From: Alphaproteobacteria bacterium
GTDB lineage: Bacteria; Pseudomonadota; Alphaproteobacteria; RF32; CAG-239
Direction: 5' to 3'
DNA length: 6,285 nucleotides
Assembly (NCBI GenBank): GCA_017645485.1
Contig: JAGCOI010000162.1
Location: 1 to 6,285, forward strand
Both the position numbers and the translations under genes were made by a program. Positions 1-5,193 of the stretch are shown here, piece by piece; the stretch's first letter is position 1, and every line of letters starts with the position of its first letter. A model generated the notes under the pieces. The model saw nothing but the letters and a program-made list of their open reading frames with translations. It ran no database searches and was not told where the DNA came from.

Positions 1-1
1 G

Positions 2-265
2 CCCCGCATCATCCAGCGCCAACTGCAAAAAATACGCGCTTATATGGGGTTGTCCGAAAGCGTTACCCCGCATGCGCTCCGCCACTCCTTTGCCACACAA
101 CTTTTAAGTGAGGGATGTGACTTACGTTCCATTCAGGAGCTTTTGGGGCATAAATCGCTTGCAACCACCGAACGCTATACAAATGTTTCTCTTAAAGCCT
201 TACATAACGAATACGAAAAGGCGTATCCAGATGATACCACTGAAAACAAAAAAGAGGCCGATTAA
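2..265 (+). CDS. xerC: Tyrosine recombinase XerC-like, C-terminal part (5' end outside window)
   Basis: Site-specific recombinase of the phage-integrase family; XerC works with XerD at dif to resolve chromosome dimers in the cytoplasm. The frame is open from the window edge, giving 87 residues of the catalytic domain. Catalytic motifs are visible: H-x-x-R in [14 protein letters not shown] (His24, Arg27 of the fragment), the LGHKS histidine (His50), and the nucleophilic tyrosine in TTERYTN (Tyr59, codon 176-178). The tail [10 protein letters not shown] resembles the end of XerC (Y-x-x-AHP) more than XerD, which is why I choose XerC; a non-Xer integrase is less likely because of the close match. 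An internal ATG at 44 lies inside the domain and is not the real start. The stop codon sits in the loop of the terminator that follows, and the next gene converges on it. The N-terminal core-binding domain and the first catalytic Arg and Lys are not visible. Confidence 0.9.
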   Translation, partial: PRIIQRQLQKIRAYMGLSESVTPHALRHSFATQLLSEGCDLRSIQELLGHKSLATTERYTNVSLKALHNEYEKAYPDDTTENKKEAD

Positions 266-278
266 AGAGCCTCTTTTT
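249..278. terminator. Bidirectional rho-independent terminator shared by xerC and rpmG
   Basis: Perfect inverted repeat AAAAAGAGGC (249-258) / GCCTCTTTTT (269-278) with a 10-base loop that contains the xerC stop codon. A T-run follows the stem on the plus strand, and the A-run before the stem gives a T-run on the minus strand, so it can end transcription from both convergent genes. It overlaps the last codons of xerC and lies 26 bases beyond the rpmG stop. Confidence 0.85.
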
Positions 279-303
279 ATTTTATCATTTTCAAAGAAAA
301 AAC

Positions 304-471
304 TTACTTTAATTTTTTCTCAACGAATTCCTCATGCTTTTTTGATTTTTTATCATACTTTTTCAAAACCAATTTTTCAGGATGAGTTCTCGGATTCTTT
401 TCCGCAAGATAAAATGTGCCCGTACCGGCGCTGCTCTCTAATTTTACTTTTACTTTTACTGCTTTTGCCAT
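304..471 (-). CDS. rpmG: 50S ribosomal protein L33
   Basis: Small component of the large ribosomal subunit near the E site. The minus strand encodes 55 residues beginning MAKAVKVKVKLESSAGTGTF, followed by YLAEKNPRTHPEKLVLKKYD and ending EEFVEKKLK. The SSAGTG-F-Y, KN-R, PEKL-LKK-D signature and the 55-residue length are those of L33. It carries no cysteine, so it is the zinc-independent form common in proteobacteria. The gene is too short for many ORF cut-offs and is easily missed, because longer spurious plus-strand frames overlap it. A purine-rich stretch (AAAAAGAG) before the ATG may act as ribosome binding site. It has its own promoter at 517-544 and uses the shared terminator at 249-278. 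It lies downstream of the S41 protease gene on the same strand with no obvious terminator between them, so some read-through from that unit is possible. Confidence 0.97.
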   Translation of the reverse strand: MAKAVKVKVKLESSAGTGTFYLAEKNPRTHPEKLVLKKYDKKSKKHEEFVEKKLK

Positions 472-516
472 TTTTACATACTCTTTTTAATGAAAGTTAA
501 TTAAACATTTGAGCGT

Positions 517-544
517 AATATACATATTTTTCGCCCCTTGTCAA
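517..544 (-). promoter_or_regulatory. Predicted sigma70-type promoter for rpmG
   Basis: On the minus strand a perfect -35 TTGACA (539-544) is separated by 16 bases from TATATT (517-522), five of six matches to the -10 consensus. Transcription would start near 510, giving a leader of about 40 bases before the rpmG ATG at 471. The perfect -35 fits a strongly expressed ribosomal protein gene. Confidence 0.75.
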
Positions 545-611
545 TAAGTTTTTTATCAAATGTTCCTTTTGCCCGTTATCGCAATTTTTTCCATCACTGC
601 TTTCCTGATTT

Positions 612-1673
612 CTATAAACCCGTTTTCAAATACAAAACGGCTCTGTCAATATCTTCCTCTTTTGAAAAGCGATCTTCCCCGTCGCAGTTTTCGCTTTCCG
701 ATGTGCATATTTGCGGACTTAACCCTATTTTATCTATTTTCAAACCCGACGGCGTGTAAAAATACGTACTGGTAACCGCCATTGCTCTGTCTTTATCCAT
801 TTTTTTAACATCTTGCACACTGCCTTTACCGTATGTTTTTGTGCCGATTAAAACAGCTCTGTTTTGCTCAAAAAGCGCCCCTGCCAAAACTTCCGCAGCC
901 GATGCCGTCAATCCGTCAACCAAAATAACCATCGGCTTAGAGGCCGTCATATCTCCTTTACCAGCCAAATAATATTGAGGTGCACCGTTTTCATCGGATA
1001 ATGTATAGGTAATAATCCCCTCGTCCAAAAACAAATCGGCAATTTTAATCGCCTCATTTAAAAAACCGCCGCGATTACCTCTTAAATCCAAAATAATACC
1101 TTTACACTGCGAGCATTCAAACACGGCTGTTTTCACCTGTTCCGAAATATCTTTTTTAAATGTTACGATTCGCATAAGCAAAATATTATCAATCACACGC
1201 GAGGCAAACGGCCGTTTTATTTTAAGTTTTTGTTCCTGACCATCTTCCGAAAAAACGGAAAAATACCGTGAATGCCCATCCAAACCGTTTAACACGGCAT
1301 TTGCAAATCTGTCCGGCATTTCAAAATCGTGCACCTCAATTTTTGTGCTCTGTTCTGCCGCCTGTGCAATCACTTTTTTACAAAAATCGGCCCACACATT
1401 TAAGGCCGCTTTTTCTTCGGGCATCTCAAATTGTTTTATTGTTTTGCCGTTTTTTTTCAAATAAAGCACTTGTTCATCATCTTCAATCAAAATTAAACCA
1501 TCTGTCTCAGACAGGGTTTTAAGGCCTTTAAGCGCAATTTCTTTATTTGAAATCTGATTAACATAATCTTGCGCCACCGCTTCAAAAACTTCGCTTATCA
1601 CATCCGATTGTGCCAAAGCCGACATACTTTGAAACATCAAAAACAGAATCAATCCAAACACCGTTTTTTTCAT
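612..1673 (-). CDS. S41 family C-terminal processing-type protease, exported, lacking a PDZ domain
   Basis: Serine endopeptidase of the CtpA/Prc type (S41), which in the family trims or degrades periplasmic proteins using a Ser-Lys dyad. With the start at MKKTVFG it is 353 residues. Residues 1-21 form a signal peptide (MKK, hydrophobic core, SALA-QS cleavage site), so it acts in the periplasm. The protease core is clear: KGIILDLRGNRGG (191-203), catalytic Ser258 in GLTASAAEVLAGAL with Glu261, and Lys283 in TYGKGSVQ, the usual 25 residues after the serine. LDGHSRYF (131-138) matches the DPHS-Y motif that normally precedes the PDZ domain, yet only about 29 residues separate it from the core strand ILLMRIVTF, so no PDZ domain fits. 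The start is chosen because GAGG, overlapping the upstream stop codon, is a good ribosome binding site for this ATG (1671-1673); an ATG ten codons upstream would overlap ExoIII and spoil the signal peptide. It lies 7 bases after the ExoIII gene, so the two are probably co-transcribed and coupled. It stops with TAG. Confidence 0.92.
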   Translation of the reverse strand: MKKTVFGLILFLMFQSMSALAQSDVISEVFEAVAQDYVNQISNKEIALKGLKTLSETDGLILIEDDEQVLYLKKNGKTIKQFEMPEEKAALNVWADFCKKVIAQAAEQSTKIEVHDFEMPDRFANAVLNGLDGHSRYFSVFSEDGQEQKLKIKRPFASRVIDNILLMRIVTFKKDISEQVKTAVFECSQCKGIILDLRGNRGGFLNEAIKIADLFLDEGIITYTLSDENGAPQYYLAGKGDMTASKPMVILVDGLTASAAEVLAGALFEQNRAVLIGTKTYGKGSVQDVKKMDKDRAMAVTSTYFYTPSGLKIDKIGLSPQICTSESENCDGEDRFSKEEDIDRAVLYLKTGL

Positions 1674-1680
1674 TTTTACC

Positions 1681-2448
1681 TCATATCTCAAAAGTTGCGA
1701 CAAGCGCCGTATGGTCCGAAGGTTTTTGTTCGGCTCTCAAAGATTTATCCGGCACACATGTTTTAAGTTTTTCAATCATCAACGGTGAACACATCAAATA
1801 ATCTATTCTAAGCCCGAAATCATTATGAAAAGCCACTGTCCCATAGTCCCAATACGTATAACCGGACATAGCCGGATTAAGCACGCGGTATGCATCATAA
1901 AACCCTAAATATTCAACGGCTTTTAAGCGTTTTTTAACTGCGCTCTGAAACAGGGCATCTTGCATAAAAGCATCCGGATTATAAACATCTTGAGCACTTA
2001 AAATAACGTTAAAATCACCGCCCAAAACAATTTTATCGTTTTGCATTTTCATTTTCTTGACATGCGCATAAAATGCATCCATAAACCGCAACTTCTTTTC
2101 ATAATTGGCACTGCCGACGGGATTTCCGTTCGGCATATAAACCGATGCCACCGAAATCTCGCCGATTTTAACTTCCAAATATCTTGCCTCATCTGCCGAA
2201 AATCCGGGCAATTTTTCATGGCAAACATCAATTTTGTTTTTGCTTAACACCGCAACACCGTTATACCCTTTTTGCCCGACGAGGCATGCATTGTATCCGA
2301 CCGCATTTATTTCAAAAAACGGAAAATCATTGTATTGCGTTTTAATTTCCTGAAGCAATAAAACATCAGGCTCGTTTTTTTTAAGCCATTGCATAAGCAA
2401 AGGCAGTCTGGCATTGATTGAATTGATATTAAACGTTGCAATTTTCAT
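1681..2448 (-). CDS. xth: Exodeoxyribonuclease III (AP endonuclease, EEP superfamily)
   Basis: DNA repair nuclease that cuts at abasic sites and removes nucleotides from 3' ends, Mg-dependent, cytoplasmic. The 255-residue length is close to the family norm of about 250-270. All catalytic motifs are present: FNINSINARL with Asn7, LLLQEIK with metal-binding Glu34, SVYMPNG with Tyr104, GGDFNV with Asp145 and Asn147, GLRIDYL, and PSDHTAL with Asp245 and His246. The N-terminal MKIATFNINSINAR is typical of XthA. There is no convincing ribosome binding site before the ATG at 2446-2448, and the predicted -10 box is only about 22 bases upstream, so the leader is short. The gene heads a two-gene unit with the S41 protease and is transcribed divergently from the SPOR gene. 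I see no truncation or missing key residue. Confidence 0.96.
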   Translation of the reverse strand: MKIATFNINSINARLPLLMQWLKKNEPDVLLLQEIKTQYNDFPFFEINAVGYNACLVGQKGYNGVAVLSKNKIDVCHEKLPGFSADEARYLEVKIGEISVASVYMPNGNPVGSANYEKKLRFMDAFYAHVKKMKMQNDKIVLGGDFNVILSAQDVYNPDAFMQDALFQSAVKKRLKAVEYLGFYDAYRVLNPAMSGYTYWDYGTVAFHNDFGLRIDYLMCSPLMIEKLKTCVPDKSLRAEQKPSDHTALVATFEI

Positions 2449-2470
2449 AAGTCGAGTGTATGCAAAAAAA

Positions 2471-2478
2471 ATTATAAT
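2471..2478. promoter_or_regulatory. Symmetrical ATTATAAT -10 element in the xth / SPOR divergent region
   Basis: The palindrome ATTATAAT supplies a perfect TATAAT on both strands (minus 2471-2476, plus 2473-2478). On the minus strand it would start xth transcription near 2464 with a leader of about 15 bases. The -35 elements are poor on both strands, and a second candidate for the plus-strand gene is TATAAA at 2501-2506. The element is seen; its activity is inference. Confidence 0.4.
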
Positions 2479-2548
2479 TTCAAGCCCGATATTAAATGAT
2501 TATAAAGTTTTTTAAGCTATTCTGACCGCAAATCAGACAGAGGAAAAA

Positions 2549-3292
2549 ATGAAAGAACTTTTTAACGATCCGAAACAAGAAGAATATTTAAGTGAATTCA
2601 AACAAAAAATTGCACAGGAAATGCAAGAAGATATAGAGCGTCGCAAACGTGATTTGGAACGTTCGCGCAACGGTTTTATCGGCGCGCTTGCCGGTATTGT
2701 GTTGGCTTTTCTTGTCAGCTGGTTTTTATTGCTTCCTCACTTCGGTTTTCAGTCAAATAAAGAAATCCCCGTTATTCGCCGGCCGATTTTACCCGTTAAA
2801 ATCCAACCCAACGATCCGGGCGGTATGGAAATTCAAAATCAGGATAAAACCGTTTATGCGCTTGTCGAAAAAAATGAAGAAAAAGATACCGTGGTCGAAA
2901 GTCTGCTTCCCGAACCCGAACAACCGAAAATGCCTGTTATTTCGGCTGACAACACAATATCCGAAACTTTTACTTCAAGCTTCAACACCGAATTATTAAA
3001 GGTTATTAACACAAGCGCAACCGAACATGTCAATATTCCGGCAAAATTACCCGTTATAGACGTTCAGGTTGTTAAAACAAACGAACCGTTAACCGTTAAA
3101 GAACAAAAAACCGCAGAACCGACGCAACAAAAAACAGAGCAAGATAAAAAAGAAGCTTTGCCTGTTTTGCAAAATAAAAAAGAACCTTTGCCTGCAGTTC
3201 AACCGACCGCCCAAAAAACCGAACAAATTACGTCGCAAAAACCGACCGAGCCGAACAAACCCGCACAAACACCGGCAAATTCCGGTTCTTAG
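2549..3292 (+). CDS. SPOR-domain protein, N-terminal part: membrane anchor and periplasmic linker, ended by in-frame TAG
   Basis: Bitopic inner-membrane protein of 247 residues. Residues 1-41 are a charged cytoplasmic segment (QEMQEDIERRKRDLERSR), 42-62 a transmembrane helix (GFIGALAGIVLAFLVSWFLL), and the rest is periplasmic. The segment VKIQPNDPGGMEIQNQDK (83-100) and ESLLPEPEQP (117-126) match the linker I associate with alphaproteobacterial SPOR proteins located before nagZ. From about residue 175 the chain is a Pro/Lys/Gln/Thr-rich linker with a 10-residue tandem repeat. The start has a good AGAGGA ribosome binding site. The frame ends at TAG 3290-3292, but the same frame continues directly into a SPOR domain, so this is best read as the front of one gene cut by a nonsense codon. 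If termination is complete, the product keeps its anchor and linker but loses its peptidoglycan-binding domain. Confidence 0.85.
   Translation: MKELFNDPKQEEYLSEFKQKIAQEMQEDIERRKRDLERSRNGFIGALAGIVLAFLVSWFLLLPHFGFQSNKEIPVIRRPILPVKIQPNDPGGMEIQNQDKTVYALVEKNEEKDTVVESLLPEPEQPKMPVISADNTISETFTSSFNTELLKVINTSATEHVNIPAKLPVIDVQVVKTNEPLTVKEQKTAEPTQQKTEQDKKEALPVLQNKKEPLPAVQPTAQKTEQITSQKPTEPNKPAQTPANSGS
3146..3205 (+). repeat. 30-bp imperfect tandem repeat in the SPOR protein linker
   Basis: Two adjacent 30-base units (3146-3175 and 3176-3205) encode KKEALPVLQN and KKEPLPAVQP. They lie in the low-complexity periplasmic linker and probably arose by a local in-frame duplication that lengthened the tether. 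Confidence 0.6.
3290..3292 (+). other. In-frame amber codon interrupting the SPOR gene
   Basis: TAG lies in phase between the linker (PANSGS) and CVQLMAS, which is the expected first beta strand of the SPOR domain (family pattern roughly y-x-V-Q-L-x-A/G-S). No other stop occurs in this frame until TGA 3515-3517. The base after the amber codon is T. Single-base ancestors include TGG (Trp), TAT or TAC (Tyr) and CAG (Gln); Tyr or Trp would suit this position. Nonsense mutation, sequencing error and read-through all remain open. Confidence 0.85.
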
Positions 3293-3304
3293 TGTGTTCA
3301 GTTA

Positions 3305-3517
3305 ATGGCCTCAAACAATAAAAACGCCATCGAGCAAAGTTATATCACCCTTCAAAAACAATATCCGGTTATTGCCTCTCTTGTTTATCAAATCAAAGCT
3401 GAAGCAGACGGATTATACCGCCTTAAAGTCGGTGCTTACAAAACAAAAAGCGAAGCCGAAGCACTTTGTGCCAAAATCAAAAGCGCCGGCGGAAACTGTT
3501 TGGTCAAAGAAAAATGA
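3305..3517 (+). CDS. SPOR domain, C-terminal part of the interrupted gene
   Basis: SPOR domains are about 75-residue RNP-fold modules that bind glycan strands lacking stem peptides at septal peptidoglycan. The 70 residues from the first ATG carry the second half-repeat very clearly: LYRLKVGAYKTKSEAEALCAKIKSAGGNCLVKEK. The first strand, CVQLMAS, begins at 3293, immediately after the TAG, so a product starting at ATG 3305 would lose most of that strand as well as the membrane anchor. No Shine-Dalgarno sequence precedes ATG 3305 (GTGTTCAGTTA), so independent initiation is doubtful; reinitiation 12 bases after the TAG is possible. The stop TGA overlaps the nagZ start as ATGA, which suggests that nagZ is translationally coupled to this reading frame. 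The most likely status is the 3' half of a gene with a nonsense codon; the coding quality is intact, so any damage would be recent. Confidence 0.75.
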   Translation: MASNNKNAIEQSYITLQKQYPVIASLVYQIKAEADGLYRLKVGAYKTKSEAEALCAKIKSAGGNCLVKEK

Positions 3518-4575
3518 AACAAATTTTAGCCGCCATACTTTCCACTTCTCAACAAACCTTAACAGACGGCGAAAAATATCTCTTTGAGCGTGCCAATCCG
3601 CTCGGTGTTGCCTTATTTGCCCGCAATCTTAAAAACAAAGAGCAGGTCAAAAGCTTAATTAACAGCATCAAAGAAACCGTCGGACGCGATGACGTCTTAA
3701 TCGCCTTAGACCAAGAGGGCGGCAGAGTAAACCGCCTTTTAAATGCGGGTTTTTCAAATTATGCTTCTCAATCTTTGCTTTCAAAAATCGGCAACAAAAA
3801 AATCCTTAAAGCGCACGCTCAACTGATTTCTTCGGATATGATTGAAGTCGGTGCCAATTTCAATTTTGCCCCTGTTCTTGATATTGAATACAATAACACC
3901 ACAAGTGCCTTAAAATCACGCACATTTTCTTCTAAACCGGCTGTTGTTTCCGAATACGGGCGCATTTTATGGCAAACGTACGCACAAAACGGCATATGCC
4001 CTTGCATCAAACACTTACCGGGCCACGGACGAGCCGCTTCGGATCCTCATTTGGGACTGCCTGTTATCCCCGCTTCGCTTGCTCAATTAAGCACCGATTT
4101 TGCACCTTTTATCGCAAACAAAGATTGCCCTGCCGCCATGACGGCACATATTCTGCTTCCCGAGGTTGACGCGCACAATCCGATAACCATGTCAAAATCC
4201 GGTGTTCAAAAAATCATTCGCGGTCTTATCGGTTATCAGGGTTTTTTAATTTCGGATGCCTTGGAAATGGGCGCCTTAAAAGGCAACATTGATGAGCGCG
4301 TCTCCGCTTCGCTTGATGCCGGTCTTGATGCCGTGTGTTATTGCATGGGTGATATCGAAGGGTTGCAGGCCGTTGCCGATACCAAGCGCTTTTTAAGCGA
4401 TAACTCGTTGCAACGTTTTGAAAATGTTCGAAAAATTTTAAAAACACACAGTCCGCAAACAAATATTGATTTTTTGAAACAAACGTATTATTCTAAACTC
4501 AGTCTGTTCAAAGAAGATAGCGTTGATTATGACGCAACAGAAGTTTTGTTTAAAATGCAAAAAGGAGAAAAATAA
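3514..4575 (+). CDS. nagZ: Beta-N-acetylhexosaminidase NagZ, glycoside hydrolase family 3
   Basis: Removes N-acetylglucosamine from anhydro-MurNAc muropeptides in cytoplasmic peptidoglycan recycling. The 353-residue protein is a single GH3 TIM barrel without signal peptide. Motifs: LIALDQEGGRVNRL (62-75), NFNFAPVLDI (115-124), KHLPGHG (166-172) followed by the flexible-loop DPH (Asp177, His179), the acid/base dyad specific to NagZ, MTAHILLP (209-216), and ISDALEMGAL (246-255) with Asp248 as nucleophile. The usual ISDDLSM motif is varied to SDALEM, which keeps the nucleophile. The start at 3514 is chosen because MKQILAAILS aligns with the NagZ N-terminus and overlaps the SPOR stop as ATGA; an ATG at 3466 in the same frame would add 16 basic residues inside the SPOR domain. 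It is followed without a gap by the TatA-like gene. Confidence 0.94.
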   Translation: MKQILAAILSTSQQTLTDGEKYLFERANPLGVALFARNLKNKEQVKSLINSIKETVGRDDVLIALDQEGGRVNRLLNAGFSNYASQSLLSKIGNKKILKAHAQLISSDMIEVGANFNFAPVLDIEYNNTTSALKSRTFSSKPAVVSEYGRILWQTYAQNGICPCIKHLPGHGRAASDPHLGLPVIPASLAQLSTDFAPFIANKDCPAAMTAHILLPEVDAHNPITMSKSGVQKIIRGLIGYQGFLISDALEMGALKGNIDERVSASLDAGLDAVCYCMGDIEGLQAVADTKRFLSDNSLQRFENVRKILKTHSPQTNIDFLKQTYYSKLSLFKEDSVDYDATEVLFKMQKGEK

Positions 4576-4785
4576 ATGTTTACTTGGTTACTTGTTATCA
4601 TCATTGTTGTTCTTATCTTTAATGCCGATAAAATGCCTGCTTGGAAAAAAGATTTGAAAAAATTGTCTCAACAAGGTTGGGAAATGGCAAAAAAAGGCAC
4701 AGCAAAAGCTCAAGCCAAAATTGCCGAAGCAAAGAAAAACAAAGAAGCAAAAGCAAAAAAAGAAGAATCTAAAAAAGAAGATTAA
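4576..4785 (+). CDS. Small TatA-like single-pass membrane protein
   Basis: 69 residues: an N-terminal hydrophobic helix (FTWLLVIIIVVLIF, 2-15), a short hinge NADKMPAW, a basic amphipathic stretch (KKDLKKLSQQGWEMAKKG) and a Lys/Ala/Glu-rich tail. This layout and the hinge are those of TatA/TatB, where F-G-x-x-K-L-P-E-L precedes the amphipathic helix; here FNADKMP replaces it, so the usual Gly of the FG pair is missing. TatA forms the pore-like element of twin-arginine export. The ATG directly follows the nagZ stop, with a good ribosome binding site (AAAGGAG) inside the end of nagZ, so it belongs to that operon. In many alphaproteobacteria tatA lies a few genes after nagZ, which supports the call, but no tatB or tatC is present here. 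It could equally be an unrelated small membrane protein with a charged tail. Confidence 0.55.
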   Translation: MFTWLLVIIIVVLIFNADKMPAWKKDLKKLSQQGWEMAKKGTAKAQAKIAEAKKNKEAKAKKEESKKED

Positions 4786-4805
4786 TTCTTAAGTTTTTAT
4801 TCTTT

Positions 4806-4833
4806 AAGGCCGCATTTTACGCGGCTTTTTTTT
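4806..4833 (+). terminator. Rho-independent terminator of the SPOR-nagZ-TatA-like operon
   Basis: Stem AAGGCCGC (4806-4813) / GCGGCTTT (4821-4828) with one G-T wobble and a 7-base loop, running into a T-tract to 4833. It lies 20 bases after the TatA-like stop and separates that operon from the Cys-rich gene. Confidence 0.88.
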
Positions 4834-4854
4834 ATCGCCTAAAGTTCTTCTTTT

Positions 4855-4883
4855 TTTTCAGATATGCCGAGAATATGTATATA
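4855..4883 (+). promoter_or_regulatory. Weak candidate promoter for the Cys-rich / TPR operon
   Basis: TTTTCA (4855-4860, four of six -35 matches) and TATATA (4878-4883) are 17 bases apart, about 25 bases before the gene's start. An imperfect dyad centred on AGCGCT (4883-4888) follows at once, and a strong AAGGAG ribosome binding site (4897-4902) precedes the ATG at 4909. A promoter is expected here because a terminator lies just upstream; the exact boxes are uncertain. Confidence 0.35.
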
Positions 4884-4908
4884 GCGCTGTTATAAAAAGG
4901 AGAAAACA

Positions 4909-5193
4909 ATGGTCAGACACATCGAAAAAACTTCATTAAATGCTTCGCGTTGCAAATGCTTAAATTGCCCGTCATATTCAACGGTCTGCAAAATAAAAAA
5001 CGCTCATCAAAACACCGACAAACCCTCAAAAGATTTAGCCGAACGCACGCATTACGAAAAAATGTTTTGTGCTTTTGAAAAAAGCAATTGCATCCACTTA
5101 AATAAAGGGTGTATCTGCCAAACATGCGAAATTTTTCAGGCTTACGGTCTAAACAAAAACACTTATTGTCTGCACACGGGCGGTATTAAATAA
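4909..5193 (+). CDS. Cysteine-rich protein resembling DUF2769, possible metal binder
   Basis: 94 residues with ten cysteines (15, 17, 20, 27, 54, 61, 68, 70, 73, 87). Two copies of C-x-C-x2-C occur, RCKCLNCPSY and GCICQTCEIF, each followed by a further Cys; between them lies MFCAFEKSNC. The arrangement C-x-C-x2-CP ... FC-x6-C ... C-x-C-x2-C ... Y-x-L ... YC-x-x-G matches what I recall of DUF2769, a family of unknown function in archaea and anaerobic bacteria. There is no signal peptide or membrane segment, so it is probably cytoplasmic, where such clusters would bind Zn or an Fe-S centre rather than form disulfides; that is inference. The gene has a strong AAGGAG ribosome binding site and its stop overlaps the next start as TAATG, so it is the first gene of a two-gene operon. 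Confidence 0.8.
   Translation: MVRHIEKTSLNASRCKCLNCPSYSTVCKIKNAHQNTDKPSKDLAERTHYEKMFCAFEKSNCIHLNKGCICQTCEIFQAYGLNKNTYCLHTGGIK

Noticed and set aside
556..594. Minus-strand mini-ORF of 12 codons (MEKIAITGKRNI) with an AGGAAA ribosome binding site, just after the S41 gene
   Set aside because: The ribosome binding site is attractive, but the peptide is very short, matches nothing I know and lies upstream of the rpmG promoter. Chance is the simpler reading without conservation data.
108..775. Plus-strand frames of 130, 73 and 71 codons
   Set aside because: Low-complexity Phe/Leu/Ser-rich translations that lie antisense to rpmG and the S41 gene or in another frame of xerC; no family resemblance or ribosome binding site.
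1674..1703. Longer start for the S41 protease at 1703
   Set aside because: It would overlap the ExoIII gene and place charged residues before the signal peptide; the ATG at 1673 has a proper ribosome binding site and gives a classical signal sequence.
3290..3292. Genome-wide reassignment of TAG to an amino acid
   Set aside because: Two other genes in the window end naturally at TAG: the S41 protease (612-614), at a normal family C-terminus, and the 99-residue protein (5908-5910), which abuts a terminator. TAG therefore seems to be a working stop here; local suppression is not excluded.
3466..3513. Upstream nagZ start giving 16 extra residues
   Set aside because: The extension is out of frame within the SPOR domain, basic in a non-family way (CQNQKRRRKLFGQRK) and unlike NagZ N-termini; the ATGA overlap start fits better.
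4226..4462. Minus-strand 78-codon frame within nagZ
   Set aside because: Antisense to well-conserved nagZ sequence with an Arg/His-rich composition typical of shadow frames.
4876..4895. Possible operator dyad around AGCGCT before the Cys-rich gene
   Set aside because: The symmetry beyond the six-base core needs an insertion to align, so it is too weak to list as an operator.
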